Assembly (NCBI GenBank): GCA_029266475.1 | Contig: JAQSWU010000027.1 | Coordinates: 1-42,907, forward strand | Direction of reading: 5' to 3' | Source of the DNA: Rickettsiaceae bacterium | GTDB lineage: Bacteria > Pseudomonadota > Alphaproteobacteria > Rickettsiales > Rickettsiaceae | Length of the DNA stretch: 42,907 bases | Part shown: positions 28,281-36,310 of the stretch, piece by piece | Position numbering within the stretch: position 1 is the stretch's first letter | Layout: each line of letters opens with the position of its first letter | The notes under the pieces: model-generated | The model's database searches: none | What the model was told of the DNA's origin: nothing | The model's input: the letters and a program-made list of their open reading frames with translations, nothing else | Translations under genes and position numbers: made by a program

Positions 28281-28424
28281 TGCTTAACCTTTCAAATCAT
28301 AGAGAGACTGCCGCACCAAACCATATTTATATTTCGTTAATAATTCTAATGTAAAATCGTAACAGTTCTTTTGCAATAAGTTGTTTGCGAAAAAAGAGAT
28401 GGTAGACAAAATAGGATTACTTAT

Positions 28425-29588
28425 ATGAATCAGCGCCAACTTGATCAAGCTTTAATGGAAGCAGTAAAGCGTAACGATATATTATCGGTAGATGATTTAA
28501 TAAGTAAAGGTGCGGATGTTAATGCGCAGCATGAAGGTAATACAATATTCTTGTACGCTGCTATGAATAATAACCTGCCGCTGATTAAGCATATCCTAGA
28601 AAATAAGAAAGTTACAGCAAATTTAGATATAGCCGACGACTATGGTTACACTCCCCTACTCTACGCAGCTTGGAATAATAATTTTCAGTTAGTGATAGAT
28701 TTAATCGAATACGGCATGAGCAAAGAGACAATTAATAAGGCTAATAGATTCAATAACACTGCGCTTCTGTGGGCTTGTAAGCATAGAAATAAAGAGATGG
28801 TTGAACTATTACTCCAGAATGGCGGCAACTCAACTACCTTAAATTTACTGGATAGTGAGGGCTATAGCCCATTTGCAAGAGCAGTCGCATTACATGATTT
28901 AGAGCTTGCTAAGTATCTTTATAAACATGGTACTACTATTGAAACAGTCAATAAGCCTAATGTCGCTGGCTATAACGCACTTACATTAGCTGCTAGCAAT
29001 GGCAAAACAAATCTTGTTAAATACCTTATCGAAATCGGCGCAAAACCAATAGATAACGCAGACGAGACAAGAGACCCAGAAATTAAAAAGCTGCTAATCG
29101 CCCATAAATATATCGAAGACATTAGCAATTATAAGAGCGCCCCTACCAGCGATTGCTCTTTAGGATCCTTCAAAGAATTTGCCGAACTAGCCGTTACAGT
29201 CTTGAATAATAAGCTTAAAAATGCACATGAGCAAACTATTATTCAACATATTAATAACTTGAAAGCGAATTGGAAAAATAAAGCACTTGAAGATGATTTA
29301 TACCATTATATAGTCAAAAATTGCCCGCAAATCCATAATTACTCACAAGATAAGGTAAACTTCTATTACAAAGTAATATTAGCAAAGGATGCGTACCTAT
29401 CGAACCTACCGAATGATATCTTGGTCTATATGACAAGCTTCTTATCCCCTACTGAAACAATATATAGGAATAATTATCACGCTCTAATGGAGGAGCAAGA
29501 CTTGCAGGCTGCAAAACTAGAAGGAAGCAGCATTGGTAAAATGGAAATTGATTACCTCGGCAACCTAGACGAAATTACTCCTAACTAA
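28425..29588 (+). CDS. Ankyrin-repeat protein with C-terminal F-box-like (PRANC-like) motif
   Basis: 387 aa. About six ANK repeats in residues 5-220 (ALMEAVKRNDILSVDDLISK; TPLLYAAWNNNFQLVIDLIE; NALTLAASNGKTNLVKYLIE). The junction DPEIKKLLIAHKYIEDIS resembles those of the ANK proteins at 10815 and 36311. A helical region then leads to YLSNLPNDILVYMTSFLSPT (about 325-344), a close fit to the F-box start LPxEIlxxIxxfL. ANK repeats with a C-terminal F-box are the poxvirus ANK/PRANC layout, also described in some Rickettsiales such as Orientia, where they recruit host SCF ubiquitin ligase. That role here is inference. No signal peptide. Confidence 0.85.
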   Translation: MNQRQLDQALMEAVKRNDILSVDDLISKGADVNAQHEGNTIFLYAAMNNNLPLIKHILENKKVTANLDIADDYGYTPLLYAAWNNNFQLVIDLIEYGMSKETINKANRFNNTALLWACKHRNKEMVELLLQNGGNSTTLNLLDSEGYSPFARAVALHDLELAKYLYKHGTTIETVNKPNVAGYNALTLAASNGKTNLVKYLIEIGAKPIDNADETRDPEIKKLLIAHKYIEDISNYKSAPTSDCSLGSFKEFAELAVTVLNNKLKNAHEQTIIQHINNLKANWKNKALEDDLYHYIVKNCPQIHNYSQDKVNFYYKVILAKDAYLSNLPNDILVYMTSFLSPTETIYRNNYHALMEEQDLQAAKLEGSSIGKMEIDYLGNLDEITPN

Positions 29589-29769
29589 TTATTGGCAGTA
29601 AGCTCCAGGGCTTTGACATTATACCACAAGATGACGATGAAAAGGATATCAAACCAGCGGAGAATTACTCGGCCTAGCTTAACCAAATTAGACCGATGAA
29701 AATCTCTATTAATCATTTTTTAATAATTTTATTATAGGGTGATTATATAAGAATTGTTAAGGAAATTTT

Positions 29770-30849
29770 ATGGAAAGCAAAAAATATAATAATAATATTA
29801 GTTTAGACAATATAATTAAACATCAAAATAGCACAGGTCAAAAAGAAGATGGTAAGCGAAAATGGGCAGTGTGGCAAGGAGGTGAGAAAGATAACGACTC
29901 TTTTCTTCTGCGCCCATTAAAAGCATTAGCACGACTCATGGTAATGCCAGCACAGGTAAAACTCTTATATAATTTAATTAAGCGTTTTAAATCCTCAAAT
30001 ATAGATGATCCTGACTACAAGGAAACTAAATTATCTATAACCCACAAAGACGGTGGTGTGACTGATGGAGTTGAGTATATTTCTGCCGAGCAGCCAAAAG
30101 AACCAAGTGAGCAAAAATGGGTAATATATTTTTCAGGAAATACGCAGCCTTTTGAAACTAGGATTGCAGAGCGTTACGAGGATCAAAAGGAGTTAAAATG
30201 TAATTATGTCGCCTTTAATTATAGAGGTATTGGGGACAGTAAATACAATAAACCTATGACATATCATAGTTGCATGCAGGATGGCGTAGCACAAGTTCAA
30301 CGCTTACTCGATATGGGAGTAAAACCAGAAAATATTACCCTAAAAGGTCACTCAATTGGCGGCGCTCTTTCAGTTAAAACTGCAAAATACTTTCACGATC
30401 AGGGAAGTACAGTCAAAGTGTATAGCGGTCGCTCATTTGGCTCACTTACGAAAGTACCACAAGATAGTTTTAGGCAAAAATTAGCCAGGTGGATATTCCC
30501 CAAAATAGGTTGGGATTTAAAGGTTTATCATGATTATAATGAACTGCCAGCTGAATTTAAAGAGCATTCATATGTAAAACCTAACGATAAGAAGAGCGAT
30601 GATGAGGTTATTCCTTACCCTGGTTCTTTAGATAGTAAGATAAAGAAACATCCTAAAACAGATCAGCAACGCGAAGAGTATGAGGCAAAAGATAATGAGC
30701 GCCGAATAATTAAAAAGTTTGATAAAAAAAGATGGCACGATGCTGATTTAAACAAAATGCAGCATGAAGATGGCTCAACCCCAGCAAAAAAATTCCAAGA
30801 TTTAGTTAAGAAGGATGTAAGTACATCTGGGAAAGGTAGAGGTGGATAA
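29770..30849 (+). CDS. Alpha/beta hydrolase-fold protein
   Basis: 359 aa. The nucleophile elbow is LKGHSIGGALS (Ser195), preceded by strand and oxyanion-region motifs WVIYFSGNTQPFE and YVAFNYRGIGDSKYN. After the fold, YNELPAEFKEHSYVKP and a Lys/Asp/Glu-rich C-terminal tail are present; the acid and His of the triad cannot be assigned with certainty (His340s region DADLNKMQHEDG or earlier are candidates). No signal peptide; a short hydrophobic helix (LKALARLMVMPAQVKLLYNL) may touch membrane. AAGGAAA precedes the ATG. Its setting among ANK and LRR genes suggests a secreted lipase or esterase, but a cytoplasmic hydrolase is equally possible. Confidence 0.75.
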   Translation: MESKKYNNNISLDNIIKHQNSTGQKEDGKRKWAVWQGGEKDNDSFLLRPLKALARLMVMPAQVKLLYNLIKRFKSSNIDDPDYKETKLSITHKDGGVTDGVEYISAEQPKEPSEQKWVIYFSGNTQPFETRIAERYEDQKELKCNYVAFNYRGIGDSKYNKPMTYHSCMQDGVAQVQRLLDMGVKPENITLKGHSIGGALSVKTAKYFHDQGSTVKVYSGRSFGSLTKVPQDSFRQKLARWIFPKIGWDLKVYHDYNELPAEFKEHSYVKPNDKKSDDEVIPYPGSLDSKIKKHPKTDQQREEYEAKDNERRIIKKFDKKRWHDADLNKMQHEDGSTPAKKFQDLVKKDVSTSGKGRGG

Positions 30850-31158
30850 TATTATTAAGATTTTGTTTCAATGAATAGCTTTTTTATTTTGAAACTGATA
30901 GACGAATAACTGTTAGGCTTCGCTTGAAGACTGTACTGCGGAGCTTACCAAGGTTCGCTTTGCAATTGACGTCGGAGCGGACTGCGGCGCTCATTGCGTT
31001 CGTTTAGCAAGTAACGATTTACTGCCATTCTCCGCCATTTTTCTCATCGCAATAGAGGGAAAATAGTTAAAGCATTAACCTATATTACAATAATTCAACC
31101 TAGAGGAGTAACTTTTGACCCCCCCCCTATTTTTTAAAGTATCGTAGGCAGGGTCAAT
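30850..31158. other. Intergenic region with repeats between convergent genes
   Basis: 309 bp between the convergent hydrolase and ANK genes. It holds G/C-rich fragments similar to family B repeats (GGCTTCGCTTGAAGACTG; GCTCATTGCGTTCGTTTAGC) at about 30915-31020 and the C-tract repeat copy 2 (31078-31155). No clear terminator was found. Confidence 0.55.
31078..31155. repeat. C-tract dispersed repeat, copy 2
   Basis: ACCTATATTACAATAATTCA, then ACCTAGAGGAGTAACTTTTG, ACCCCCCCCC, TATTTTTT and a tail with GGGTCAA. TTGACCC at the C-run and GGGTCAA at the end are inverted, so the segment could form a hairpin. It ends at the stop of the minus-strand ANK gene. Confidence 0.75.
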
Positions 31159-32292
31159 TTAATTAAGGCCTAGAATATCTAATATACCGTCAGCTTCTTG
31201 AGTGAAATATTCTTCAGCATAATATCTAATATCCGAAAATTCGTTATTTTTAGAGTCGAAGACTACAAATTTTAAGCTTTTCAATGAATCACTTAATTCG
31301 AAATCATAATCTAATTGCCTTAAGAGCTTGTCTAGGAATTTAGTTTCCTCATTGACTTCAGTAATATCCCCCCAGCTATAAACTAACTTTTGTTCGTTTG
31401 GTAGCTTGAAATTATCTAGAAATGTTTTTGCATATTTAAAAGCTTGTAAATCATGCCTTTCTGCTAACTTAAAATCGAAATTTGCTTTTGATAGACAGTT
31501 CCTAACTGCAGGTATTTCAAGGAGTTGTGTTAAAGAAAGGTTTGCAGCCTTTATCCCATGCTCTTTCATAAAGTTACTATTTAGGCCGAAATATGGCGCA
31601 TCTTCTAAATGTAAGCCTCCAGCTTTCTCCATCACATAACCAAGAGGAGTTTTATGGAAATTATCCTCTGCTTGTATATTAGCACCCTTTTGAATTAAGA
31701 GTTTAACTAACCCCTTTTCTTGAGCCTTGTTGCTAGAGTAAGGTATGCGAGCAATAGCCAAGTGCAGTGGAGTAAAGCCACCATATAATTCAGAAGCTTG
31801 GTGTACATTTGCTCCTTTTTCAATTAAAATTTTAGCTTCATCGATTAATCCACATTTGATAGCTAAGGTTAGCGGAGTATTATCAAAAAAATATGCATCC
31901 TTATTTCCAGAATACCTAAAGCTTACAAATGCTTCCATTTCCTCAAAAGATAATTTCTTTTCAGCATCAGCCATAATAATTTGGAATAAAAACTTCGCAT
32001 ATTCTTTATTTGGCGTATGGCAAGCAGCTGCTATAGCATCTAGAAGTAAATTATTGCCTTGAGTAACTCCTTGCTCATCAAAGTAATATTTATACAGATC
32101 GCCCTTATTGTTGGCTTCATCTTCAATAATGGTAAAAATTACTTGCAAGTTAACTTGCGCCTCGGCTTCTTTTGCAGGAACACCTGTTGCTGCGTGCAAT
32201 GAGGCTATAGCTTTGCTGCACTTATCTGCCAAATTATACAAATTAGAGTTGGAATACTGTATGGTTGATAGTTTGTTAATTGTGGCTTTCAT
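31159..32292 (-). CDS. Ankyrin-repeat protein
   Basis: 377 aa from the ATG at 32292 (MKATINKLSTIQYSN); an upstream in-frame TTG at 32304 would add four residues but is less likely. Helical N-terminal part, then ANK repeats at about residues 120-220: TPLTLAIKCGLIDEAKILIE, TPLHLAIARIPYSSNKAQEK (with an insertion before GLVKLLIQKGANIQAED), TPLGYVMEKAGG. The C-terminal 150 residues show no recognised domain (PNEQKLVYSWGDITEVNEET). No signal peptide. On the minus strand, 66 bp downstream of another ANK gene, so the two may be co-transcribed. Shadow plus-strand ORFs are ignored. Confidence 0.82.
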   Translation of the reverse strand: MKATINKLSTIQYSNSNLYNLADKCSKAIASLHAATGVPAKEAEAQVNLQVIFTIIEDEANNKGDLYKYYFDEQGVTQGNNLLLDAIAAACHTPNKEYAKFLFQIIMADAEKKLSFEEMEAFVSFRYSGNKDAYFFDNTPLTLAIKCGLIDEAKILIEKGANVHQASELYGGFTPLHLAIARIPYSSNKAQEKGLVKLLIQKGANIQAEDNFHKTPLGYVMEKAGGLHLEDAPYFGLNSNFMKEHGIKAANLSLTQLLEIPAVRNCLSKANFDFKLAERHDLQAFKYAKTFLDNFKLPNEQKLVYSWGDITEVNEETKFLDKLLRQLDYDFELSDSLKSLKFVVFDSKNNEFSDIRYYAEEYFTQEADGILDILGLN

Positions 32293-32358
32293 ATTTTTTA
32301 CCAAAGTTTAATATATAAATAAATATATACTTTTTATTAACTATTGTCAAGCTTTTTG

Positions 32359-34140
32359 TTATAAGCCTAAGTCTAAGCCAGAAAGCTCCATATTTTCCTC
32401 TATAGGAACCTCCACACCAAAAATCAAGAGAGGTGATACGGTTTCATGTTCCATGCGATCAGCCATGTCAGTGTTATTCTCAAGTGTTTTATAATTTACT
32501 ATATCACCCTCGTTCAAGTCTAACATGCTAGCAGATGCATCTTCAGCAAGGATATTAATACCGAAGATACTTATCTGACTATTTTGCTCAGCTTGCTCGT
32601 TATTAAGGTCAAATCTTGCATTCGAAAAAGACTCATTTACTGGCTGCCCTTGTACGGTATTAATTGCTATACTCTCAGGTGAGCAGCAATTATCTTCATA
32701 GCCATCGTGTTCAGCGTATGGCTGGTTCAAATCTAATAGTGCATCTTTTTCTATTTGACTATTAAGTTCATTCCCTTTTTCGGTATTCTGACTAGTAATC
32801 TTATGGTCTGAGCTTGAAAGTGAACTCTGACCTTGGGAATATTGAGTCACAGAGTTACTTATATTGCTTGAATTAGTAGCGCTAGAAAGAATGTTTAGTT
32901 GTATCTTACCTGCATTAGGATTTACCTGCAACTCTTCATAGCTTGTAGCTTCAAGAATAGCTACCTCATCATCCATTGTGGGAGAAGTTACTAATAAGCT
33001 ATTCTCATAATCTAAGTCATTACTTTCTGATTCGTCTGAGTCTGACTCTTTTCTTAATTTCTTATAAAAGTTCCTGCTTGTTACGGGTTTTCCGTGGTTA
33101 TCTGGATATAATGGAATGTTTTCAGAAGAAGATGTACTTTCTTCATCGGATTCTTCGCGCTTACTCGATTCTATTTCTTCATGCGTTCTTTTGTTTGCAC
33201 AAGTACTTGTTTCAAGTGCAACGATTGCTTGGTCTCCTTCAGGTAACGTTTCATTTGCTTGAGAGCTGCAAACTTTGTTAGCCTCTACGGTAAATACTTT
33301 TTCAAGCTCTTCCCTTACCTCTAAGTAATTATTTTTTGTAGCAAGCTTCAGTAGTTGTTCTTTTAACCTATTATCCTTTTCATTAAATTCATATGCTGGC
33401 AAAAGAATTTTAACGAGCTTTAAAGCCTTTTGCTGATCCTTAGAATGCTGAGCTTTGATCGCCTTATGTAAAGCTGTCTCCTTCCGTAAATCTGTTAAAT
33501 TTACATTAACTCGATATTCTAACAATTTTTCAACGATTTTCGCGTGTCTCTTTTCTACAGCTATATGTAGGGCAGTTGAACCTAGCATGTCTTGAACATT
33601 ATTATCTTCTTCAGGTCTCTTTGAATGTGTGAGCAATAACTCGACTACCTTTAAATCACCTTTAGAGCAAGCATAATGTAAAGGAGTTTGAATTTTAGAA
33701 TCAGTAGTATTAATGTTGCTTCCTGACTTTATTAAAGTTTTGCATATTGCAAAACTTTCTGAATCTACTGCAATATGTAACGGAGAAAAACCTTCCTGAT
33801 TCTTCACATTAACATCAGCGCCATTTATAATTAAGAGTTTTACAATGTCACAGTTATTACTTTTTACAGCGTAGTGTATTGGATAGTTACCGCTACTATC
33901 TTTCTTGTTAAGGTTGTTTATGCGTCCTTTACCTAATAAAATACTTACGGCTGACTCGTTTCCTTCACTTATACAGTACTTTAAAATAGAGATTTTTACC
34001 TCTTTTTCATCAATAGTAAACGGTAATTCTTCATGAATATTTAGCTTGAGTGCCATTTTTCTCAGTGAATCCCAATCATGGCCATCAAGAATTTTATTGA
34101 TTAAATTTACCTTTTGTTTAGAACCGAGTTTTCTTTTCAT
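32359..34140 (-). CDS. Ankyrin-repeat protein with Ser/acidic linker and repeated DLN/IFG motifs
   Basis: 593 aa. Seven or so ANK repeats in residues ~50-265 (YPIHYAVKSNNCDIVKLLII; SPLHIAVDSESFAICKTLIK; TPLHYACSKGDLKVVELLLT; TALHIAVEKRHAKIVEKLLE). A long, probably disordered region follows with an acidic Ser-rich stretch (SSKREESDEESTSSSEN) and a small basic patch (NFYKKLRKESDSDESES). The last 130 residues contain LLDLNQPY (468-475), RFDLNNEQ (509-516), ISIFGINI (523-530), SMLDLN (538-543), LLIFGVEV (571-578) and end in LDLGL (589-593). The IFGxx(I/V)/LDLN pair also ends the 17511-18050 protein. LDLGL fits the LxLxL form and DLNQPY approximates the DLNxxP form of EAR motifs. Nuclear or chromatin action in a host is speculative. 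Confidence 0.82.
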   Translation of the reverse strand: MKRKLGSKQKVNLINKILDGHDWDSLRKMALKLNIHEELPFTIDEKEVKISILKYCISEGNESAVSILLGKGRINNLNKKDSSGNYPIHYAVKSNNCDIVKLLIINGADVNVKNQEGFSPLHIAVDSESFAICKTLIKSGSNINTTDSKIQTPLHYACSKGDLKVVELLLTHSKRPEEDNNVQDMLGSTALHIAVEKRHAKIVEKLLEYRVNVNLTDLRKETALHKAIKAQHSKDQQKALKLVKILLPAYEFNEKDNRLKEQLLKLATKNNYLEVREELEKVFTVEANKVCSSQANETLPEGDQAIVALETSTCANKRTHEEIESSKREESDEESTSSSENIPLYPDNHGKPVTSRNFYKKLRKESDSDESESNDLDYENSLLVTSPTMDDEVAILEATSYEELQVNPNAGKIQLNILSSATNSSNISNSVTQYSQGQSSLSSSDHKITSQNTEKGNELNSQIEKDALLDLNQPYAEHDGYEDNCCSPESIAINTVQGQPVNESFSNARFDLNNEQAEQNSQISIFGINILAEDASASMLDLNEGDIVNYKTLENNTDMADRMEHETVSPLLIFGVEVPIEENMELSGLDLGL

Positions 34141-34504
34141 ACTAATAATCGATTTTATAAAAATTTGCTTAGGAGGAGTATTAACACATTTTTATGATTG
34201 TGTAAACAAAATTTTAATAAATTATTTAATTCTTTAGAAGAAACCGGTTCAATCCTAACTATTCAAAAAAACTAGAATCATAATGGATTTCTATATATTA
34301 CCATATTGAGTTAATTTGTTATACTAGGGCCAGCGGTTAAGTAGAGTTTTCTAACGTTAATGAGTTAAGTGATAATTATAGAGTTTTAAAAAAAAATCAT
34401 TGCAAAATATCTTTATTATTACTATTTAAAGGTTGGCTGAATTATCAAACCTATATTTTCTAGAGCCGATTTAGGCTAGAGAGTAAGAACATATTATTAA
34501 AAAA
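34141..34504. other. Intergenic region, nothing recognised
   Basis: 364 bp of A/T-rich DNA between divergent genes (ANK on the minus strand, aldolase-like on the plus strand). It must contain both promoters, but no unambiguous -35/-10 pair, repeat or RNA was recognised. Confidence 0.5.
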
Positions 34505-35215
34505 ATGAATAAACAACACCAATCTAACATTCTGCGCACTGAGCTTGCTTACGCTTACCAAATACTTGCTCACCTAAAATTAGATGATCATACTTATACT
34601 CACCTCTCAAGGCGCGCTGAAGATGGAAGTTCTTACTATATTTACCCGTTTGGCTTATGCTTTGCGGAAGTAACGCCTGAGAATTTAATCAGAGTTTCAT
34701 TTGATGGTACCGTACTCGAAGGCTCTGAGTACCAATATAATAAGACAGGATATATTGTTCATGGCAGTATTTACCAGGCAAGGCACGATATTAATGCTGC
34801 TTTCCATATACATACGCCTCACATTGTAGCGGTTTCTAGTATGCAGGACGGGCTACTTCCTATCAGCCAATGGGCCCTACATTTCTTTAATGGAGTAGCT
34901 TATCATGATTATGATTCTCTGGCACTTGCATCAGAGGCTGGCTCAAGGCTGGTCGCTGATCTAAAAGATAAGTATGTAATGCTGATGCGCAGCCACGGTA
35001 GCCTCACTTGTGGCAGGACCATTCAAGAGGCAATGTTTTATACTTATCATTTGCAGAAAGCTGCTGAAGCACAGGTCCTTGCTTTATCAATGAACCAACC
35101 TTTAATTATACCTAATGATGAGATCTGCAAGAAGACTGTAAAAGATTTACTTACCTTTGAGCAAAATCTTGGCGAAAGAGATTGGCAAGCTTGGCTAAGG
35201 CTTATAAATCGTTAA
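34505..35215 (+). CDS. Class II aldolase/adducin-family protein
   Basis: 236 aa, one domain of the class II aldolase/adducin fold. Metal-site histidines are present: HIHTPH (His101, His103) and [19 protein letters not shown] (His164). THLSRR (32-37) matches the phosphate/substrate region. The catalytic Glu of fuculose-phosphate aldolases, expected just before the YxxH segment, is not seen ([20 protein letters not shown]). The protein thus resembles the adducin-like branch found across alphaproteobacteria, whose substrate is unknown. No signal peptide, no purine-rich ribosome site. Not obviously linked to its neighbours. Confidence 0.85.
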   Translation: MNKQHQSNILRTELAYAYQILAHLKLDDHTYTHLSRRAEDGSSYYIYPFGLCFAEVTPENLIRVSFDGTVLEGSEYQYNKTGYIVHGSIYQARHDINAAFHIHTPHIVAVSSMQDGLLPISQWALHFFNGVAYHDYDSLALASEAGSRLVADLKDKYVMLMRSHGSLTCGRTIQEAMFYTYHLQKAAEAQVLALSMNQPLIIPNDEICKKTVKDLLTFEQNLGERDWQAWLRLINR

Positions 35216-35526
35216 ATATTAACAAAATAAGCTGCTTTATCCTTTAAAAATATTTATATATCAAAAAATATTAAAAAATTTTATATTGTTTTTTAATGCT
35301 TTCTTTTCTAGTATGGTTATTGAGAAGAAAAATAAATACAAAAAGATTAGCCATTAAGCAGGTCTAATGCTTCTCAAAATATTATGCTTATCTATAATAT
35401 TAAGCCTTCAAGGAAAATAACTATTTTATTCCTAGCTTATGCACATTAAGGAAGCCTAAATAGATTATATTCCTTCGGTTAAACCTATAGATATTCATTT
35501 TATAAAATTCAAAAAGGAGGAAAACT
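35216..35526. other. Intergenic region, promoter of BON gene
   Basis: 311 bp without ORF. Very A/T-rich; it ends in AAAGGAGGAAAACT, the strongest Shine-Dalgarno sequence in the window, directly before the BON-domain gene. No repeat from the other families is present. Confidence 0.5.
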
Positions 35527-36087
35527 ATGAAAATTATAAAACCATTTATTGTTTTAGTAACTTTAGCTTTAACCGGCTTTAATACCAATGCTTACGCTCA
35601 TACTGAGAGTAGTAAAGCTAAAAATATTATACCAGATACTACTATAACTGCAGCGATTAAGGGAAAATATGCTTTAGATGAGAAAGTAAATGCTCTTGAT
35701 ATGTCAGTTAAGACCATTAATGGAAAAGTTTATTTAAAAGGTAAAATACCTGATCGTGAGACAGGAGAGAGAGCAATGAATATTGCGCTTAATACTAATG
35801 GTGTTAAGGAAGTCTTTGGTGAGTTTGAAGGTGTATGGCGCGCAGCGCACGAAAAAAGCACTCCAGGGAATATTGTCTCAGATTCAGCAATTACTGCTGC
35901 TATCAAGAGTAAATATGCTTTAGATGAAAGAATAAGCACTTTTGATATCCATGTTACGACCGTTAATGGTAAGGTAACTTTAAAAGGTGATGTTTCTGAT
36001 TTAGACGTGCTAGAGCGCGCATATTCAATAGCGCAAAATACCAATGGCGTTAAAGAAGTACATTATAAATTTAACTATAAGCGCTAA
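35527..36087 (+). CDS. Periplasmic protein with two BON domains (OsmY-like)
   Basis: 186 aa. Signal peptide MKIIKPFIVLVTLALTGFNT with cleavage expected after NAYA. Two tandem BON domains, about 32-105 and 112-184, are copies of each other: ITAAIKGKYALDEKVNALDM and ITAAIKSKYALDERISTFDI, NGKVYLKGKIPD and NGKVTLKGDVSD, NTNGVKEVFGEF and NTNGVKEVHYKF. BON domains bind phospholipid and stabilise the envelope under osmotic stress in OsmY and related proteins. The very strong ribosome site (AGGAGG) suggests high expression. A perfect hairpin terminator follows the stop. Confidence 0.92.
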   Translation: MKIIKPFIVLVTLALTGFNTNAYAHTESSKAKNIIPDTTITAAIKGKYALDEKVNALDMSVKTINGKVYLKGKIPDRETGERAMNIALNTNGVKEVFGEFEGVWRAAHEKSTPGNIVSDSAITAAIKSKYALDERISTFDIHVTTVNGKVTLKGDVSDLDVLERAYSIAQNTNGVKEVHYKFNYKR

Positions 36088-36097
36088 AAATGGCCTT

Positions 36098-36130
36098 AAG
36101 ATAAAAAGGTAAGTCTTACCTTTTTATCTT
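36098..36130. terminator. Perfect 15-bp hairpin after BON gene
   Basis: AAGATAAAAAGGTAA (36098-36112) and TTACCTTTTTATCTT (36116-36130) are exact reverse complements around GTC. Located 10 bp past the stop. Internal U-rich arm rather than a long trailing U-tract, but the best terminator-like structure in the window. Confidence 0.7.
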
Positions 36131-36310
36131 TGCCAGTATCTATTAATTAGCTGTAAATTACTTTCTTTTACTAATCAGAAAAGCTCCTCCCCCTTTCAAT
36201 ATATATAAGAATATTAATAGCTTGTTAAAACAATCTTCGCTCAGAACTTGACACTTATAAACTTATATGTATATTTAATATATATTAATAAAGTATTTAT
36301 AAGTATCTAT

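Noticed and set aside
36248-36310. TTG-started N-terminal extension of the 36311 ANK gene
   Set aside because: The extension (LINLYVYLIYINKVF) is A/T-driven, has no ribosome site and is absent from the paralog; the ATG at 36311 is preferred.
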